DNA of 64,000 nt from NCBI RefSeq assembly GCF_001262605.1, contig NZ_LGTC01000001.1, positions 310,001-374,000 on the forward strand. Direction: 5' to 3'. Below, piece by piece: positions 8,709-18,200 of this stretch. The notes under the pieces are model-generated. The model was not told the origin of the DNA. It worked only from the letters and a program-made list of their open reading frames with translations, and searched no databases. The position numbers and the translations under genes were made by a program. Position 1 is the stretch's first letter. The number at the start of each line of letters is the position of its first letter. The DNA comes from Pseudobacteroides cellulosolvens ATCC 35603 = DSM 2933. GTDB taxonomy: Bacteria > Bacillota > Clostridia > Acetivibrionales > DSM-2933.

Positions 8709-9524
8709 ATGAAAAGAACACTTTCCTGTTTATTAATTATTATATTATTTTTTTTACAAGCAGCCTGTACAAATGAAGAAAGTTTGGATCTAGGACCAAA
8801 GAAAGAGGTCTCGGAATTTATCAGTAAGACCTATAAGGCAGCAAAAAACAGCACGCTCAGTGTTGACAGTGATTATGGGAATATATACATATATTGCTGG
8901 GATAATAGCGAGATTAAGTTTGATGTAAAGAAAAAAATAAGAGGGATTGGAGATAGAAATAAGCTGGAAAGAAAGCTTAAAGACTTAAAAATAGAAACAA
9001 ACAGTAGTGAAAGCGTTACTTCATTAATATCAAGGTATGAAGGCGATAAAAATAATCCAATTGATAACAGTATTGATGTAAATATATATGTTCCTAGGAA
9101 CTCTGGGGATATTAGCTTAAGACTTAATACCGGTACTATAAAAGTTATTGACAGTATAAAATGCAATTTAAAAACTGATGTTAAAATGGCCAATGTGGAT
9201 ATTTCAGGCATGGAAGGTGAAATTCATGCTTTGGCTCAAATGGGTAACGTTAGAGTCGGCAGTGGTAAAATCATCAATGGATCAAATATTAAATTAGAGC
9301 AAGGAAATATAAGTGTTAAAGCTGACTTAAGTAATATGAGAGATGGACAGTTTGAAACCGGTTTGGGGAATATTGAACTGCAAGTTGAAAAGAATTCACA
9401 GGTAGAATTTGAAACTATAGGTGAAGTTGAAACTAACGAATTTAAAAATAGGGTGATGGAAGAATTTTCAGGAAAAATCAGGCTAAGTACTTCCATGGGC
9501 AAAATATCTATAAGAAAATATTAA
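8709..9524 (+). CDS. DUF4097-type lipoprotein
   Basis: A lipoprotein signal peptide (MKRTLSCLLIIILFFLQAAC, lipobox LQAAC) is followed by a beta-rich DUF4097-like region, with repeated short strands such as SVDSDYGNIYIYCWDN, LRLNTGTIKVID and FETGLGNIELQVE, as expected for a right-handed beta-helix. The family is thought to be an envelope-associated putative adhesin; no activity is known. GGAGGG just before 8709 fixes the start and gives 271 residues. The gene is isolated, with AT-rich gaps on both sides, and is the last gene before the first Tad locus. The function of this protein remains unknown. Confidence 0.8.
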   Translation: MKRTLSCLLIIILFFLQAACTNEESLDLGPKKEVSEFISKTYKAAKNSTLSVDSDYGNIYIYCWDNSEIKFDVKKKIRGIGDRNKLERKLKDLKIETNSSESVTSLISRYEGDKNNPIDNSIDVNIYVPRNSGDISLRLNTGTIKVIDSIKCNLKTDVKMANVDISGMEGEIHALAQMGNVRVGSGKIINGSNIKLEQGNISVKADLSNMRDGQFETGLGNIELQVEKNSQVEFETIGEVETNEFKNRVMEEFSGKIRLSTSMGKISIRKY

Positions 9525-9720
9525 TAACTTATAATTAATTTTATCAAACTTTTTGTTTAGTTTTAGAAGGAATACAAAGGTTTTTATAGAATATAATATA
9601 TACATTCATTTTTTTATGTCTAAGAAATTATGATTTTTGCCATACCGCATTTCATAGTATATAATGCATTTCTCAAGGCACACTATGTTTGATATCAGTT
9701 ATCCAAAACGGAGTGTTAAT

Positions 9721-9972
9721 ATGAATAAAATCAAATGTTTTTTTTGCCAAAACGTTGCTTCTATACAGCGTAAGACGCTTCACAAAAATATTAATGGAAA
9801 AAAGATAACACTTTCAGATGCACCTGTTTACTATTGTGAAAAATGCAAGGAGTATTTCCAGTCAATAGAAGCACAAGAGGCTTTCAGATTTATTAAAGAA
9901 AGCAACATGATTGATAAAGGACTTTTGTTTAATTATGATGATGTTGCCGTTAAAATAAAGAGAATGAAATAA
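9721..9972 (+). CDS. YgiT-type zinc finger protein
   Basis: The 83-residue protein carries two CxxC pairs (KCFFCQ near the N-terminus and YCEKCKEYF in the middle) separated by about 30 residues, the layout of the YgiT/MqsA-type zinc-finger domain. In E. coli the MqsA antitoxin uses this fold, but here there is no C-terminal HTH domain and no toxin gene beside it. The start is ATG 9721, with GGAG seven bases upstream. It sits 26 bp before the TadZ-like gene in the same direction, so it may be the first gene of the Tad transcript and could have a regulatory role; this is inference from position. Confidence 0.72.
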   Translation: MNKIKCFFCQNVASIQRKTLHKNINGKKITLSDAPVYYCEKCKEYFQSIEAQEAFRFIKESNMIDKGLLFNYDDVAVKIKRMK

Positions 9973-9998
9973 AAATAATTTTTTGTGTGGTGTTTATT

Positions 9999-11114
9999 AT
10001 GTCTAAACTTAATCTGGTAATAGCAGACAGTGATGAAGAATACTTGAATGGAGTAGTTGGGTTTCTGTCTGAGAAATACTTGGAAAGGTTCAAAATATTG
10101 AGCTTCTCCGATAAGGAAAGCTTAATTAATTTTATAAGCACATATACTGAAAAATTGGACATTTTACTTATCTCTCCCGAACTATATTTTGAGGAAATTT
10201 CGAAAAAAAGAATTACCCTTGTTGGAATACTGTCTACAGGCAGGCTTTCAAAGGAGTTTAAAGGTTGTGAAATCGTACACAAATATCAGTTGGGAGAAAA
10301 TCTCGTAAAAAACATAATAAACCTTTATTCAGATAAAAGCAGTGATATAATAATTACTAAAGGTCAAAAAGAAACAAAGGTTGTCGCTGTGTATTCATCT
10401 AATGGAGGAAGCGGTAAAACAACTATCTCCTACGGGTGTTCATTAAAATCAGTGCAACTAGGTAGGACTACTTTCTATATGAATCTGGAAGAGTCTGCAT
10501 CTACACCCATCTTGTTTGGAACCAGCGGACAATATAATCTATCTCATGTTTTATATTACTTAAAATCCAGAAACAAAAGCCTTTCATTAAAAATAGAGGG
10601 CATAAAAGTTACCGATCAGGACACTGGCGTTCATTATTTCAATCCCCCTGAAAACCATTTAGAGCTCTTGGATATTGAACCTTCTGAGTATTTCAATCTT
10701 TTAAACCATATGAAAGAAATGAATCAATATGAAGTTATATATGTTGATATGCCTTGTTTTATTGAAAAGAGGATGATGGCTGTCCTTGATGTTTCAGATA
10801 TCATATTTTATATACTAAATCCCAATCACATTTCAAAGATTAAGCTTCACAATTTTTTAAGCGAGCTGGATACTTTGGATAGATCCTATAAGCAAAAAAC
10901 ATTGTCTAAAACGGTGTTTATCCTTAATAAGGCTTTTAATGAGGAACAAGGGATAGAAATATTTAATGATATATTAGGAAGTATTGAAAAAAACATATCT
11001 CATACCATACCTGAATCGTCAAAGCTTTTTACACATCAGAACGGCAGAATTGTACTGGATTTGTCAGGTAAATTTGGAAGTGCCCTTGGTGAAGTGATTG
11101 AAAGAAATACATGA
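9999..11114 (+). CDS. TadZ/CpaE-like protein with degenerate receiver and P-loop ATPase domain
   Basis: The 371-residue product has an N-terminal receiver-like fold (LNLVIADSDEEYLNGVVGFL) in which the position of the phospho-acceptor Asp reads ISPEL, so it probably cannot be phosphorylated. The C-terminal part is a MinD/ParA-type ATPase whose P-loop reads SSNGGSGKTT; the signature Lys of the deviant Walker A motif (KGGxGKT) is Asn. A DMPCF block corresponds to the Walker B region. TadZ/CpaE proteins position Tad pilus machinery at the membrane. It is followed by CpaF after 15 bp. The changed residues suggest an ATP-binding or localising role rather than a regulated ATPase. Confidence 0.82.
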   Translation: MSKLNLVIADSDEEYLNGVVGFLSEKYLERFKILSFSDKESLINFISTYTEKLDILLISPELYFEEISKKRITLVGILSTGRLSKEFKGCEIVHKYQLGENLVKNIINLYSDKSSDIIITKGQKETKVVAVYSSNGGSGKTTISYGCSLKSVQLGRTTFYMNLEESASTPILFGTSGQYNLSHVLYYLKSRNKSLSLKIEGIKVTDQDTGVHYFNPPENHLELLDIEPSEYFNLLNHMKEMNQYEVIYVDMPCFIEKRMMAVLDVSDIIFYILNPNHISKIKLHNFLSELDTLDRSYKQKTLSKTVFILNKAFNEEQGIEIFNDILGSIEKNISHTIPESSKLFTHQNGRIVLDLSGKFGSALGEVIERNT

Positions 11115-11129
11115 TGGAGGTGAGATGCC

Positions 11130-12371
11130 TTGATCCTTGAGGAAAAGCTTGCACTTACGGCAGAACTGAAGGAGTTGGCAAGGTTAAAATTAAACTCCCT
11201 TAATACAGAATTAAGCGATGAAGAAATTGAAGAAAAAATTGAAGAAATAGTGCTTCAAAAACATACTGATATATATATATCGCCCATAGAGAAAAGAGAA
11301 ATAGTAGAAAACATATTCAATTCAATAAGAAGGCTGGATGTACTCCAACCTCTCATCGATGACAAATCAATTACAGAAATAATGGTAAATGGTCCCGACA
11401 ATATTTTTATTGAACGAGACGGCAAAGTCTCAAAGCTTGAGACCAGGTTTGAAAGCAGCGAAAAGCTTGAGAATGTTATAAGAAATATTGTTTCGGCAGT
11501 TGACAGAACCGTCAATGAAGCAGTGCCAATAGTAGATGCAAGGCTTCAAGACGGGTCGCGTATCAATGTAGTTATGTCTCCCATCGCATTAAACGGTCCC
11601 ATTATTACCATCCGTAAGTTTCCTGAGAAACCGTTTACAGTAGATCAACTTGTAAAACTTGGATCTTTAACTGATGAGACAGCAAGGCTTTTAGAGAATA
11701 TGGTTAAGGCAAAGTACAACATATTTATAAGCGGTGGGACAGGAAGCGGAAAAACGACATTTCTTAATGCACTATCAAATTTTATTCCCAAAGATGAAAG
11801 AATTATAACCATTGAAGATTCAGCAGAGCTTCAGATAAAAGGTGTTGAAAACATTGTCAGGATGGAGACCAGAAACGCCAATACTGAAGGGAAAGGTGCC
11901 ATAACTATCAGGGAACTTATCAAGACGTCTCTAAGAATGAGGCCTGAGAGAATTATTGTTGGCGAGGTCAGGGGAGGGGAAGCTTTAGATATGCTTCAAG
12001 CAATGAATACCGGACATGACGGCTCATTATCTACAGGTCATGCCAATTCCGCAGCAGATATGCTTTCAAGGCTTGAAACGATGGTGCTGACCGGAGCCGA
12101 GATACCTCTTGAGGCAATAAGAAAGCAGATAGCCTCTGCTATAGATATTATAGTCCATTTGTCCAGGCTAAGGGATAAATCCAGAAGGACAGTGGAAATA
12201 TCGGAAGTGTCAGGCTATAAAGACGGAGAAATTATCTTAAATCCAATCTATGTTTTTGAAGAAGAAAAGGAATTGGAAGATGGTCGGATTTGCGGGTGCC
12301 TTAAAAGAACCAAAAACAGCATGATACATATGGAAAAATTCAGGCTTGCAGGCTTAAACCAAGAAGTTTAA
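11130..12371 (+). CDS. Tad pilus assembly/secretion ATPase (CpaF/TadA family)
   Basis: The 413-residue protein is a type II/IV secretion ATPase. After an N-terminal helical domain come ITEIMVNGPDNIFIERDG, a Walker A motif in ISGGTGSGKTTFLN, the Asp box IITIEDSAELQ, Walker B in RIIVGEVRGGEALDML, and the His box NTGHDGSLSTGHANS. It powers assembly of the Flp-type pilus from the cytoplasm. The start is TTG 11130 with GGAGGTGA six bases upstream. It lies between the TadZ-like gene and TadB/TadC in one operon. The paralogue at 45526 shares all motifs but belongs to the second Tad locus. Confidence 0.93.
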   Translation: MILEEKLALTAELKELARLKLNSLNTELSDEEIEEKIEEIVLQKHTDIYISPIEKREIVENIFNSIRRLDVLQPLIDDKSITEIMVNGPDNIFIERDGKVSKLETRFESSEKLENVIRNIVSAVDRTVNEAVPIVDARLQDGSRINVVMSPIALNGPIITIRKFPEKPFTVDQLVKLGSLTDETARLLENMVKAKYNIFISGGTGSGKTTFLNALSNFIPKDERIITIEDSAELQIKGVENIVRMETRNANTEGKGAITIRELIKTSLRMRPERIIVGEVRGGEALDMLQAMNTGHDGSLSTGHANSAADMLSRLETMVLTGAEIPLEAIRKQIASAIDIIVHLSRLRDKSRRTVEISEVSGYKDGEIILNPIYVFEEEKELEDGRICGCLKRTKNSMIHMEKFRLAGLNQEV

Positions 12372-12383
12372 AGCGGAGGTATT

Positions 12384-13187
12384 ATGAATACTGAAGATTT
12401 AAATATAAAATATGAAAAGGACAGCCCTATACCATCATATGGTGCTATTGATTATAGTGTTTATAATATGTCACGAAAAGAGAAGCTTATATATGTTTTA
12501 TTGGCAGCAATATTTCTTTTCGGGCTGGGGTTTATATTTTACCAGAATGTCATTGTATCCTTGTTGATAACCCCTTTTGCCTTATTATATCCTAAAATTC
12601 GGACAAGAGAAATTATTGAGAAAAGGCAAAATGAGCTAAACCTGCAATTTAAGGATCTGCTCTATTCAATTTCATCCTCTCTTGGGTCCGGCAAGGCACT
12701 TGAAACCGCATTTAAGGAATCCTTAAAAGAGCTCAGTATAATTTATCCCAACGAAGAAACATTGATAATTAAAGAAATTCAATATATGCAAAGAAAGCTT
12801 GATATGAATGAGCAGATTGAAAACGTATTAGCTGATTTTGCCGACCGTTCAAAACTGGAGGATGTCAGAAGCTTCGCAACAATTCTTCAGACCTGCAATA
12901 AAAGAGGCGGAAACGTTATTGAGATAATTAGAAACACATCAAATGTTATAAATGACAAAATAGAGGTTAAACAGGAGATAACAACAATCCTTGCACAGAA
13001 AAAATTTGAGCAGAAAGTACTTTCTATAATGCCGATAGCCTTGATCCTATTTCTTTCCGCAACACAAAAGGAATACATGGAACCTGTATTTACAACTGTA
13101 TTAGGCAGAGTTGTAATGACAATAGCTATTATTTTTATTATCTCAGGATACATGATAATGAAAAAAATAATGGATATAAAAATTTAG
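12384..13187 (+). CDS. TadB-type inner membrane pilus assembly protein
   Basis: A 267-residue membrane protein with a pair of N-terminal membrane helices (residues about 34-75), a GspF-type helical bundle (NLQFKDLLYSISSSLGSGKALETA ... MDEQIENVLADFADRSK and LQTCNKRGGNVIEII) and two C-terminal membrane helices. This is the T2SSF domain of TadB-like platform proteins, which with TadC forms the membrane base on which the CpaF ATPase acts. It begins 12 bp after cpaF with GCGGAGG upstream and is followed by tadC after 10 bp. Confidence 0.87.
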   Translation: MNTEDLNIKYEKDSPIPSYGAIDYSVYNMSRKEKLIYVLLAAIFLFGLGFIFYQNVIVSLLITPFALLYPKIRTREIIEKRQNELNLQFKDLLYSISSSLGSGKALETAFKESLKELSIIYPNEETLIIKEIQYMQRKLDMNEQIENVLADFADRSKLEDVRSFATILQTCNKRGGNVIEIIRNTSNVINDKIEVKQEITTILAQKKFEQKVLSIMPIALILFLSATQKEYMEPVFTTVLGRVVMTIAIIFIISGYMIMKKIMDIKI

Positions 13188-13197
13188 GGGCGTAAGG

Positions 13198-14064
13198 ATG
13201 ATAATAGTTTTTATTGCATCTCTACTATTGTTTGCATCTCTTTTTATGGTATCAAGAAATAAATACAGTGAATTCATAGAGCCTTTAGATGAAAAGGAAT
13301 TCAGATTGAAAAAGTTTCTTTCAATAGGCTTTTGGGTTATGGATAAATTCAACTACAAGTATGGAACAAAGTATGACAGGAATCTCTTAAACAAAACAGC
13401 AGAGCTTAATGGCGGGGTTTATGCTCATTATTACCTAAGGGTGCACTGGGCAAATAAAATAACCTTCGAACTTATGCTTTTAGTATTTATGCTTTTTATA
13501 AATGCAGCAATGGGTGAAATAAATGTTGAACTGCTTATTTTTTCGTTATTTATTCTGGCTGCTGTTGCTTATGCCTTTGATAAGGATTTGGATAAGAAGG
13601 TAGATAAGAGAAGGCTTTCCATGCAGATTGATTTTCCCGATTTTCTAAACTCCCTTACACTTTTAATTAATGCAGGTATGACAGTAACAAACGCATGGAC
13701 AAGAATTGTTACCGATATAAAAAAAGATACGCCACTTTATGTTGAGCTAAGGAACGTTATGCTGGATATTTCAAATGGGAAGTCTGAGATAGGTGCTTAT
13801 GAAGAGTTCGCCAAAAGATGCAGGCTTCCTGAGGTAACAAAGTTTGTGTCTGTAATTACGCAGAATCTTAAAAAGGGAAATTCAGAATTGGTAGACATAT
13901 TGAAATTCCAGTCAAGAGAGTGCTGGGAGCTCAGGAAACACGCTGCAAAAAGGCTCGGGGAAGAGGCTTCGTCAAAGGCGTTATTTCCTATGATGTTTAT
14001 GTTTTTAGCTGTAGTTCTTGTGGTTGTTACACCGGCAATCCTTGGACTTCTAGATAGTGTGTAA
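13198..14064 (+). CDS. TadC-type inner membrane pilus assembly protein
   Basis: The 288-residue protein has one N-terminal membrane helix, a central pair of membrane helices, a GspF-type cytoplasmic segment (MQIDFPDFLNSLTLLINAGM ... ITQNLKKGNSELVDILKFQ) and a C-terminal helix ending in VVVTPAILGLLDSV. This matches TadC, the second platform protein of the Tad machine. The conserved GM in the NAGMTVTNAW stretch is typical of the domain. It lies 10 bp after tadB and 74 bp before the pilin-like gene. Confidence 0.87.
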   Translation: MIIVFIASLLLFASLFMVSRNKYSEFIEPLDEKEFRLKKFLSIGFWVMDKFNYKYGTKYDRNLLNKTAELNGGVYAHYYLRVHWANKITFELMLLVFMLFINAAMGEINVELLIFSLFILAAVAYAFDKDLDKKVDKRRLSMQIDFPDFLNSLTLLINAGMTVTNAWTRIVTDIKKDTPLYVELRNVMLDISNGKSEIGAYEEFAKRCRLPEVTKFVSVITQNLKKGNSELVDILKFQSRECWELRKHAAKRLGEEASSKALFPMMFMFLAVVLVVVTPAILGLLDSV

Positions 14065-14138
14065 AACAAGATAGAGTAAAACCAAAAGTATGTTAAGTAA
14101 GTACTAACTAGAGTTTTTTGAAGGGAGGTGAAGTAAAC

Positions 14139-14366
14139 ATGAAATCCCTTATTAAAAGCTTTCTTAAAGAGGAAGAAGGATTAGGAACAGTTGAGATAGT
14201 AATCATTATAGCTGTATTGGTAGGATTGGCTATTATTTTTAGAGGAGCCATATTCAGCTTCCTTGATCAGCTTTTGAAAAAATTATTTGAAGGCAGTGAC
14301 AAGGCAGTTGAAAAACCAACAGGTACACCGAGTTATAACATATCTTCTTCAGCAAATCCCAACTAA
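14139..14366 (+). CDS. Flp1-like pilin or pseudopilin
   Basis: The 75-residue protein has a short charged leader (MKSLIKSFLKEEEG), then LGTVEIVIIIAVLVGLAIIF and a polar tail. Cleavage after the first Gly (EG|LGTVE) puts Glu at +5, as in class IV prepilins. The residue after Glu is Ile rather than the Tyr of true Flp pilins, and it resembles the Flp1-like family found in clostridial Tad loci. The start ATG 14139 has AAGGGAGGTG eight bases upstream, one of the strongest ribosome binding sites in the window, fitting a highly expressed structural protein. A perfect 16-bp hairpin follows at 14385. Confidence 0.87.
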   Translation: MKSLIKSFLKEEEGLGTVEIVIIIAVLVGLAIIFRGAIFSFLDQLLKKLFEGSDKAVEKPTGTPSYNISSSANPN

Positions 14367-14384
14367 ACTGTTAGACTTGGCATC

Positions 14385-14423
14385 GGATTTTACTGCAATA
14401 GTATATTTATTGCAGTAAAATCC
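14385..14423 (+). terminator. Perfect 16-bp hairpin after the Flp1-like gene
   Basis: GGATTTTACTGCAATA (14385-14400) and its exact reverse complement (14408-14423) form a 16-bp stem with a 7-nt loop. No T run follows, so it may act as an mRNA 3'-end stabiliser or a partial terminator that raises pilin over downstream genes. The second Tad locus has a similar structure in the same place. Confidence 0.6.
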
Positions 14424-14550
14424 AGGATTAATTAGAATTTGCGAATATTACATTTGTCAATTAAAAATCTTGATAAAATCGGTTATTTGCTTCTTCAATT
14501 AAAAGATTAATAACATATTAATATAACTATTTAAAAGGATTGATGAAAAG

Positions 14551-15258
14551 TTGAATCTATTTCGTAAGCTTGATTTAAAACCGAATAGGGGCAGCATGAC
14601 GGTTGAAGCAGCACTAATAGTTCCTGCTGTGATTATTAGCCTTATTGTGCTTGTTTATATATGTTTTATGCTGTACCAGCAAGCTTACATAAAATCCTTG
14701 GCGAACACTGCTGCAGAGAGGGGAGCTGCTGTTTGGGCCAACCCGTCAAAAGATATGTACTTGGAATTTATCGATAGAGAAAGTCTTGGCAATACATCAC
14801 TTTACTGGAGGATTGGAGAGTTCCTTTCTGGTAAGGAAAAGCAAAAGAAGTATGAAATGGTGAATAGTTTTGTTTTGAGTAATATTTCAAAGTATTCGGT
14901 TTTTGATAAAGACAGGGGTAAAATGACTTTGAAATATACAGATAACAAGTTAAATGTAAAATGCGACCTAGCCGACTATGTCATCTACAAAAAGCTAAAA
15001 GTAACCATAGAAGAGGAATATACTCTTCCGATTTCCAATATGCTCAATTCATTTGGATTTAATTTGGAGTTTAAAATATCTGCAAGTTCGGAGTCTGTAG
15101 TAAATGATCCTGTTGAGTTTGTGAGAAATACCGATTTTGTTATAGATAGTGTTAGGGAAATTGATCAAAAGACAGGGGGAAAACTTGAAGGTATTGTTGA
15201 GAAGGTTACCGGTACCTTTGATAAACTCTCGGGCAAGTTAAAAAGCTTTTTGGAATAG
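14551..15258 (+). CDS. TadE-like pseudopilin of Tad locus 1
   Basis: The 235-residue protein has a prepilin-like N-terminus: a basic leader, then G|SMTVEAALIVPAVIISL, with Glu at +5 after the Gly, and a single membrane helix. The rest is extracytoplasmic, mostly beta-predicted, with a C-terminal amphipathic helix. TadE-type pseudopilins are thought to start or cap Flp-type fibres. The start appears to be TTG 14551; an ATG just upstream (14542) runs into a stop and the ribosome binding site (AAAGGA, about 12 bases away) is weak. It is followed by the DUF5702 gene after 11 bp. Confidence 0.8.
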   Translation: MNLFRKLDLKPNRGSMTVEAALIVPAVIISLIVLVYICFMLYQQAYIKSLANTAAERGAAVWANPSKDMYLEFIDRESLGNTSLYWRIGEFLSGKEKQKKYEMVNSFVLSNISKYSVFDKDRGKMTLKYTDNKLNVKCDLADYVIYKKLKVTIEEEYTLPISNMLNSFGFNLEFKISASSESVVNDPVEFVRNTDFVIDSVREIDQKTGGKLEGIVEKVTGTFDKLSGKLKSFLE

Positions 15259-15269
15259 GGTGAGGTCTT

Positions 15270-18200
15270 ATGATGCGTTTTATTAGGGAGACTCGTGGGG
15301 CAATATCAATATTTTTATGCATAGTGCTGCTGGCACTTGTGGCTTTATCAGGGGCGTTGGTGGATGGAAGCAGAATGAGGGTTGCCGAGGAGGAGACGAA
15401 GACAGCTATTGATTCTGCTGCCATGTCACAGCTTACCTATTATAATAATGTTTTGAAAGAGTTGTATGGACTTTTTGCAATTGCCGACAACGACCCAGCT
15501 GCAATCAAAGAGGCCATTGCTAAGGATCTTGATGAGAAGCTTCTTTCTACGACATTGACTGATGAAAAAGATAAGAAAAACAGCAAGCCGTTAAACTTTT
15601 TTGATTATAAGGTTGATGATATTAAAGTAAACCCTTTATATAACCTCTCTGAAGGAGCTGTATTTAAACAACAGATTCTCGAGTTTATGAAATACAGGGC
15701 TCCTAAGGAGGTTGCGGACCAGTTCCTAGATAAGTTTTTGGCTTTTAAGGATTTAGGAGAGCAAACCAAGATACTAGAGAGGAAGCTGGACATTGATGAA
15801 AAATTGTCCGAGGCGGGAGAAGGTACAGAAACCTTATCAAATAAGGCTTTAGAGATAAATTTTCTCGTTAAAAACAACAGTATATCAGTAAAGATTGATG
15901 CTCTTGCTGCAAGCATATCCAATAGAATTAAGGAACAAAAGCTTTTGTCGGATAAGAAAAAACAACTTAGCAATATGACTCCTCCTGTAAATAATTCAAC
16001 AGATCCGAAAGCAATAAAAGAATATGAGGAAAGACTTAAATACTATACAAAATCCGTTGATGCACTAAAAGATGAGATAGATGAGCTTGAAAACAAAACA
16101 ATTCCTGGACTTAATAGGAATGCAGCAAAAATAAAAGAGGATTTATTAAGCCATATTGAAAATGACCTAATCGAAAATAAGGCCTATAATGAAGCTAAAA
16201 AAGCTATAAAAGATATAAAGGACAAGTCGAAAGAAGCAGCCAGCATGGCTAATGAGCTTGGTACAGCTATAAAAGAAGATTCCAGTTCATTCGGTGAGTC
16301 CATGAGGACTGATCTTAAGAGTAAAAAGCAGGCAATTGATACAAGTGTTCTTGATCAAAGGGAGCAGGAAATTGAGGAATGCAGAAACATATATAGAGAA
16401 ATAAAAAAAACTGTAACAGAAATAAACCCGGAATCTGTATCATTTGATACAACAAGCAGCCTGCCTTCCGATTTGGAAGCCAGGGTGAAGGGCATGCTGT
16501 CATTTGAAAAGATAAAAAAGCTCCTTGAAGGTGTACCGAAAGTTAATTATTATATCAAAAAAACAGATGATACAGGAAGTAAGGATAATGACCCTAGAAC
16601 GGCTTTAAAGGCTGTTAAGGATGACATAGAAAAGGAAGGAAATGCTCTTTTGGAGGAGGTTAAAAAAGGCGATGAAAAGTCAAAAAATAGCTTTCCTAAA
16701 AATGGACTTCCTTCTCAAGATGGTGTTAAGGATAGTATAAAGGATATAAAAGATCTGATAAATATTGATACCAAGCTTATATCGGATCAAATTAAAATAA
16801 TATCAGAGAAAAGCAAATTTAATCCTGATTATGAGGGCAAGTCAGACTTTGATATGGACTTTAAAGCAAAGAAAGCAAATAAATCAAAGGAAGCATTATC
16901 TGTTATAAAAAATTTGACAAACATTATCTCTTCAGGGCTTAGAAGCATGAGGGATGAACTGTACGTAGGTGAATATTCCCTTGGTATTTTTAAGAATGCA
17001 GTTACTGGGAAGCTTGATTCTAAAGGGAATTTTCAATATGACTTGACAGGATACAAAATGTCAACCCGCGATGAAACTTTTTTTGACAAGGCAGAATTGG
17101 AATATATTCTTCACGGAAGCAGTTCACAAACAGAAAACCTTATATGGGTGAAGGGCCAGATACTATTGGTAAGATGGGCACTTAATTCTGTATCAATTTA
17201 CACTGATCCTAAAAAGGTTGCAACAGCACTGGAATTTGCTACTGCTGTTGCAGGCTGGACGATATTCGGAGTACCTTTGGTACAGACCCTAATACTTTTA
17301 GCCTGGTCTTTTACAGAATCCATGATAGATGTCTACAAGCTTTTGCAGGGTGAAGAGATAGCCATATTCAAGTTGAGTGGTGATTGGGTTTTAAGTATTG
17401 ACTCAGGCGGAAAAGGTGTTGCAAAGGCATTGACCGGAATATTAACAGGTGACGTAAAGAAGCAGGTTATTGATAAGGCAAAGGCTGCGGTCAAGGATAA
17501 AGCCTTTGAAGCTATAGATTATACATCCGACAAGGTGGCTGAATCAATAGAGAAGGGAATAACAGACCAGGTTAAAGATGTATCAGGTAATATTACAGAT
17601 TCAATAACTAAATCCATAAATCAAAAGGTGGATGAGGTATTGGATTCGGCTTTCAAACCTTTTGAAAATGCAATTTTTACTGAAATTGGGAAAACAGAGG
17701 GTAAATTTGATGAATTAAGGGATTCCATAGAGGCATTAAACAACGATGTTTCAGAGAAGTATGAAGATGCGGCTGACGGACTAATGGACCATATCAATAA
17801 ATACATTTATGATACCGTAAAAAATAATTTTCCGGAGATTGAAAAGGAACTGCAAAAGAATGGTTATAAATTCCTTATTGATAAACTAAGGAATGAGGAA
17901 AAGAAATATTTTGAAGAATTAAAAAGTACAGGGATAGATTTTTTAGGCAGGAAGGAAAAGGAGTTAAAGGCCAATCTTGACAAGATTGAAGAAGAGACAA
18001 TTGGAAAGATAAAGAAATCCATTGAAACAGCTAAGGAAGATTTAAGAAAAAAGCTATTGGCAGGTATAGACAATTTGCTACTGGATAAATTCAAGTCAAC
18101 AGGTGCAAACCTTACAGAGAAAATAAACGGTTTGGTATCAAAGAAGATTGATAGCATCAAGAATTCAGGAAAGGCAAAAATAAAAGAAAAGTTGGGCTCT

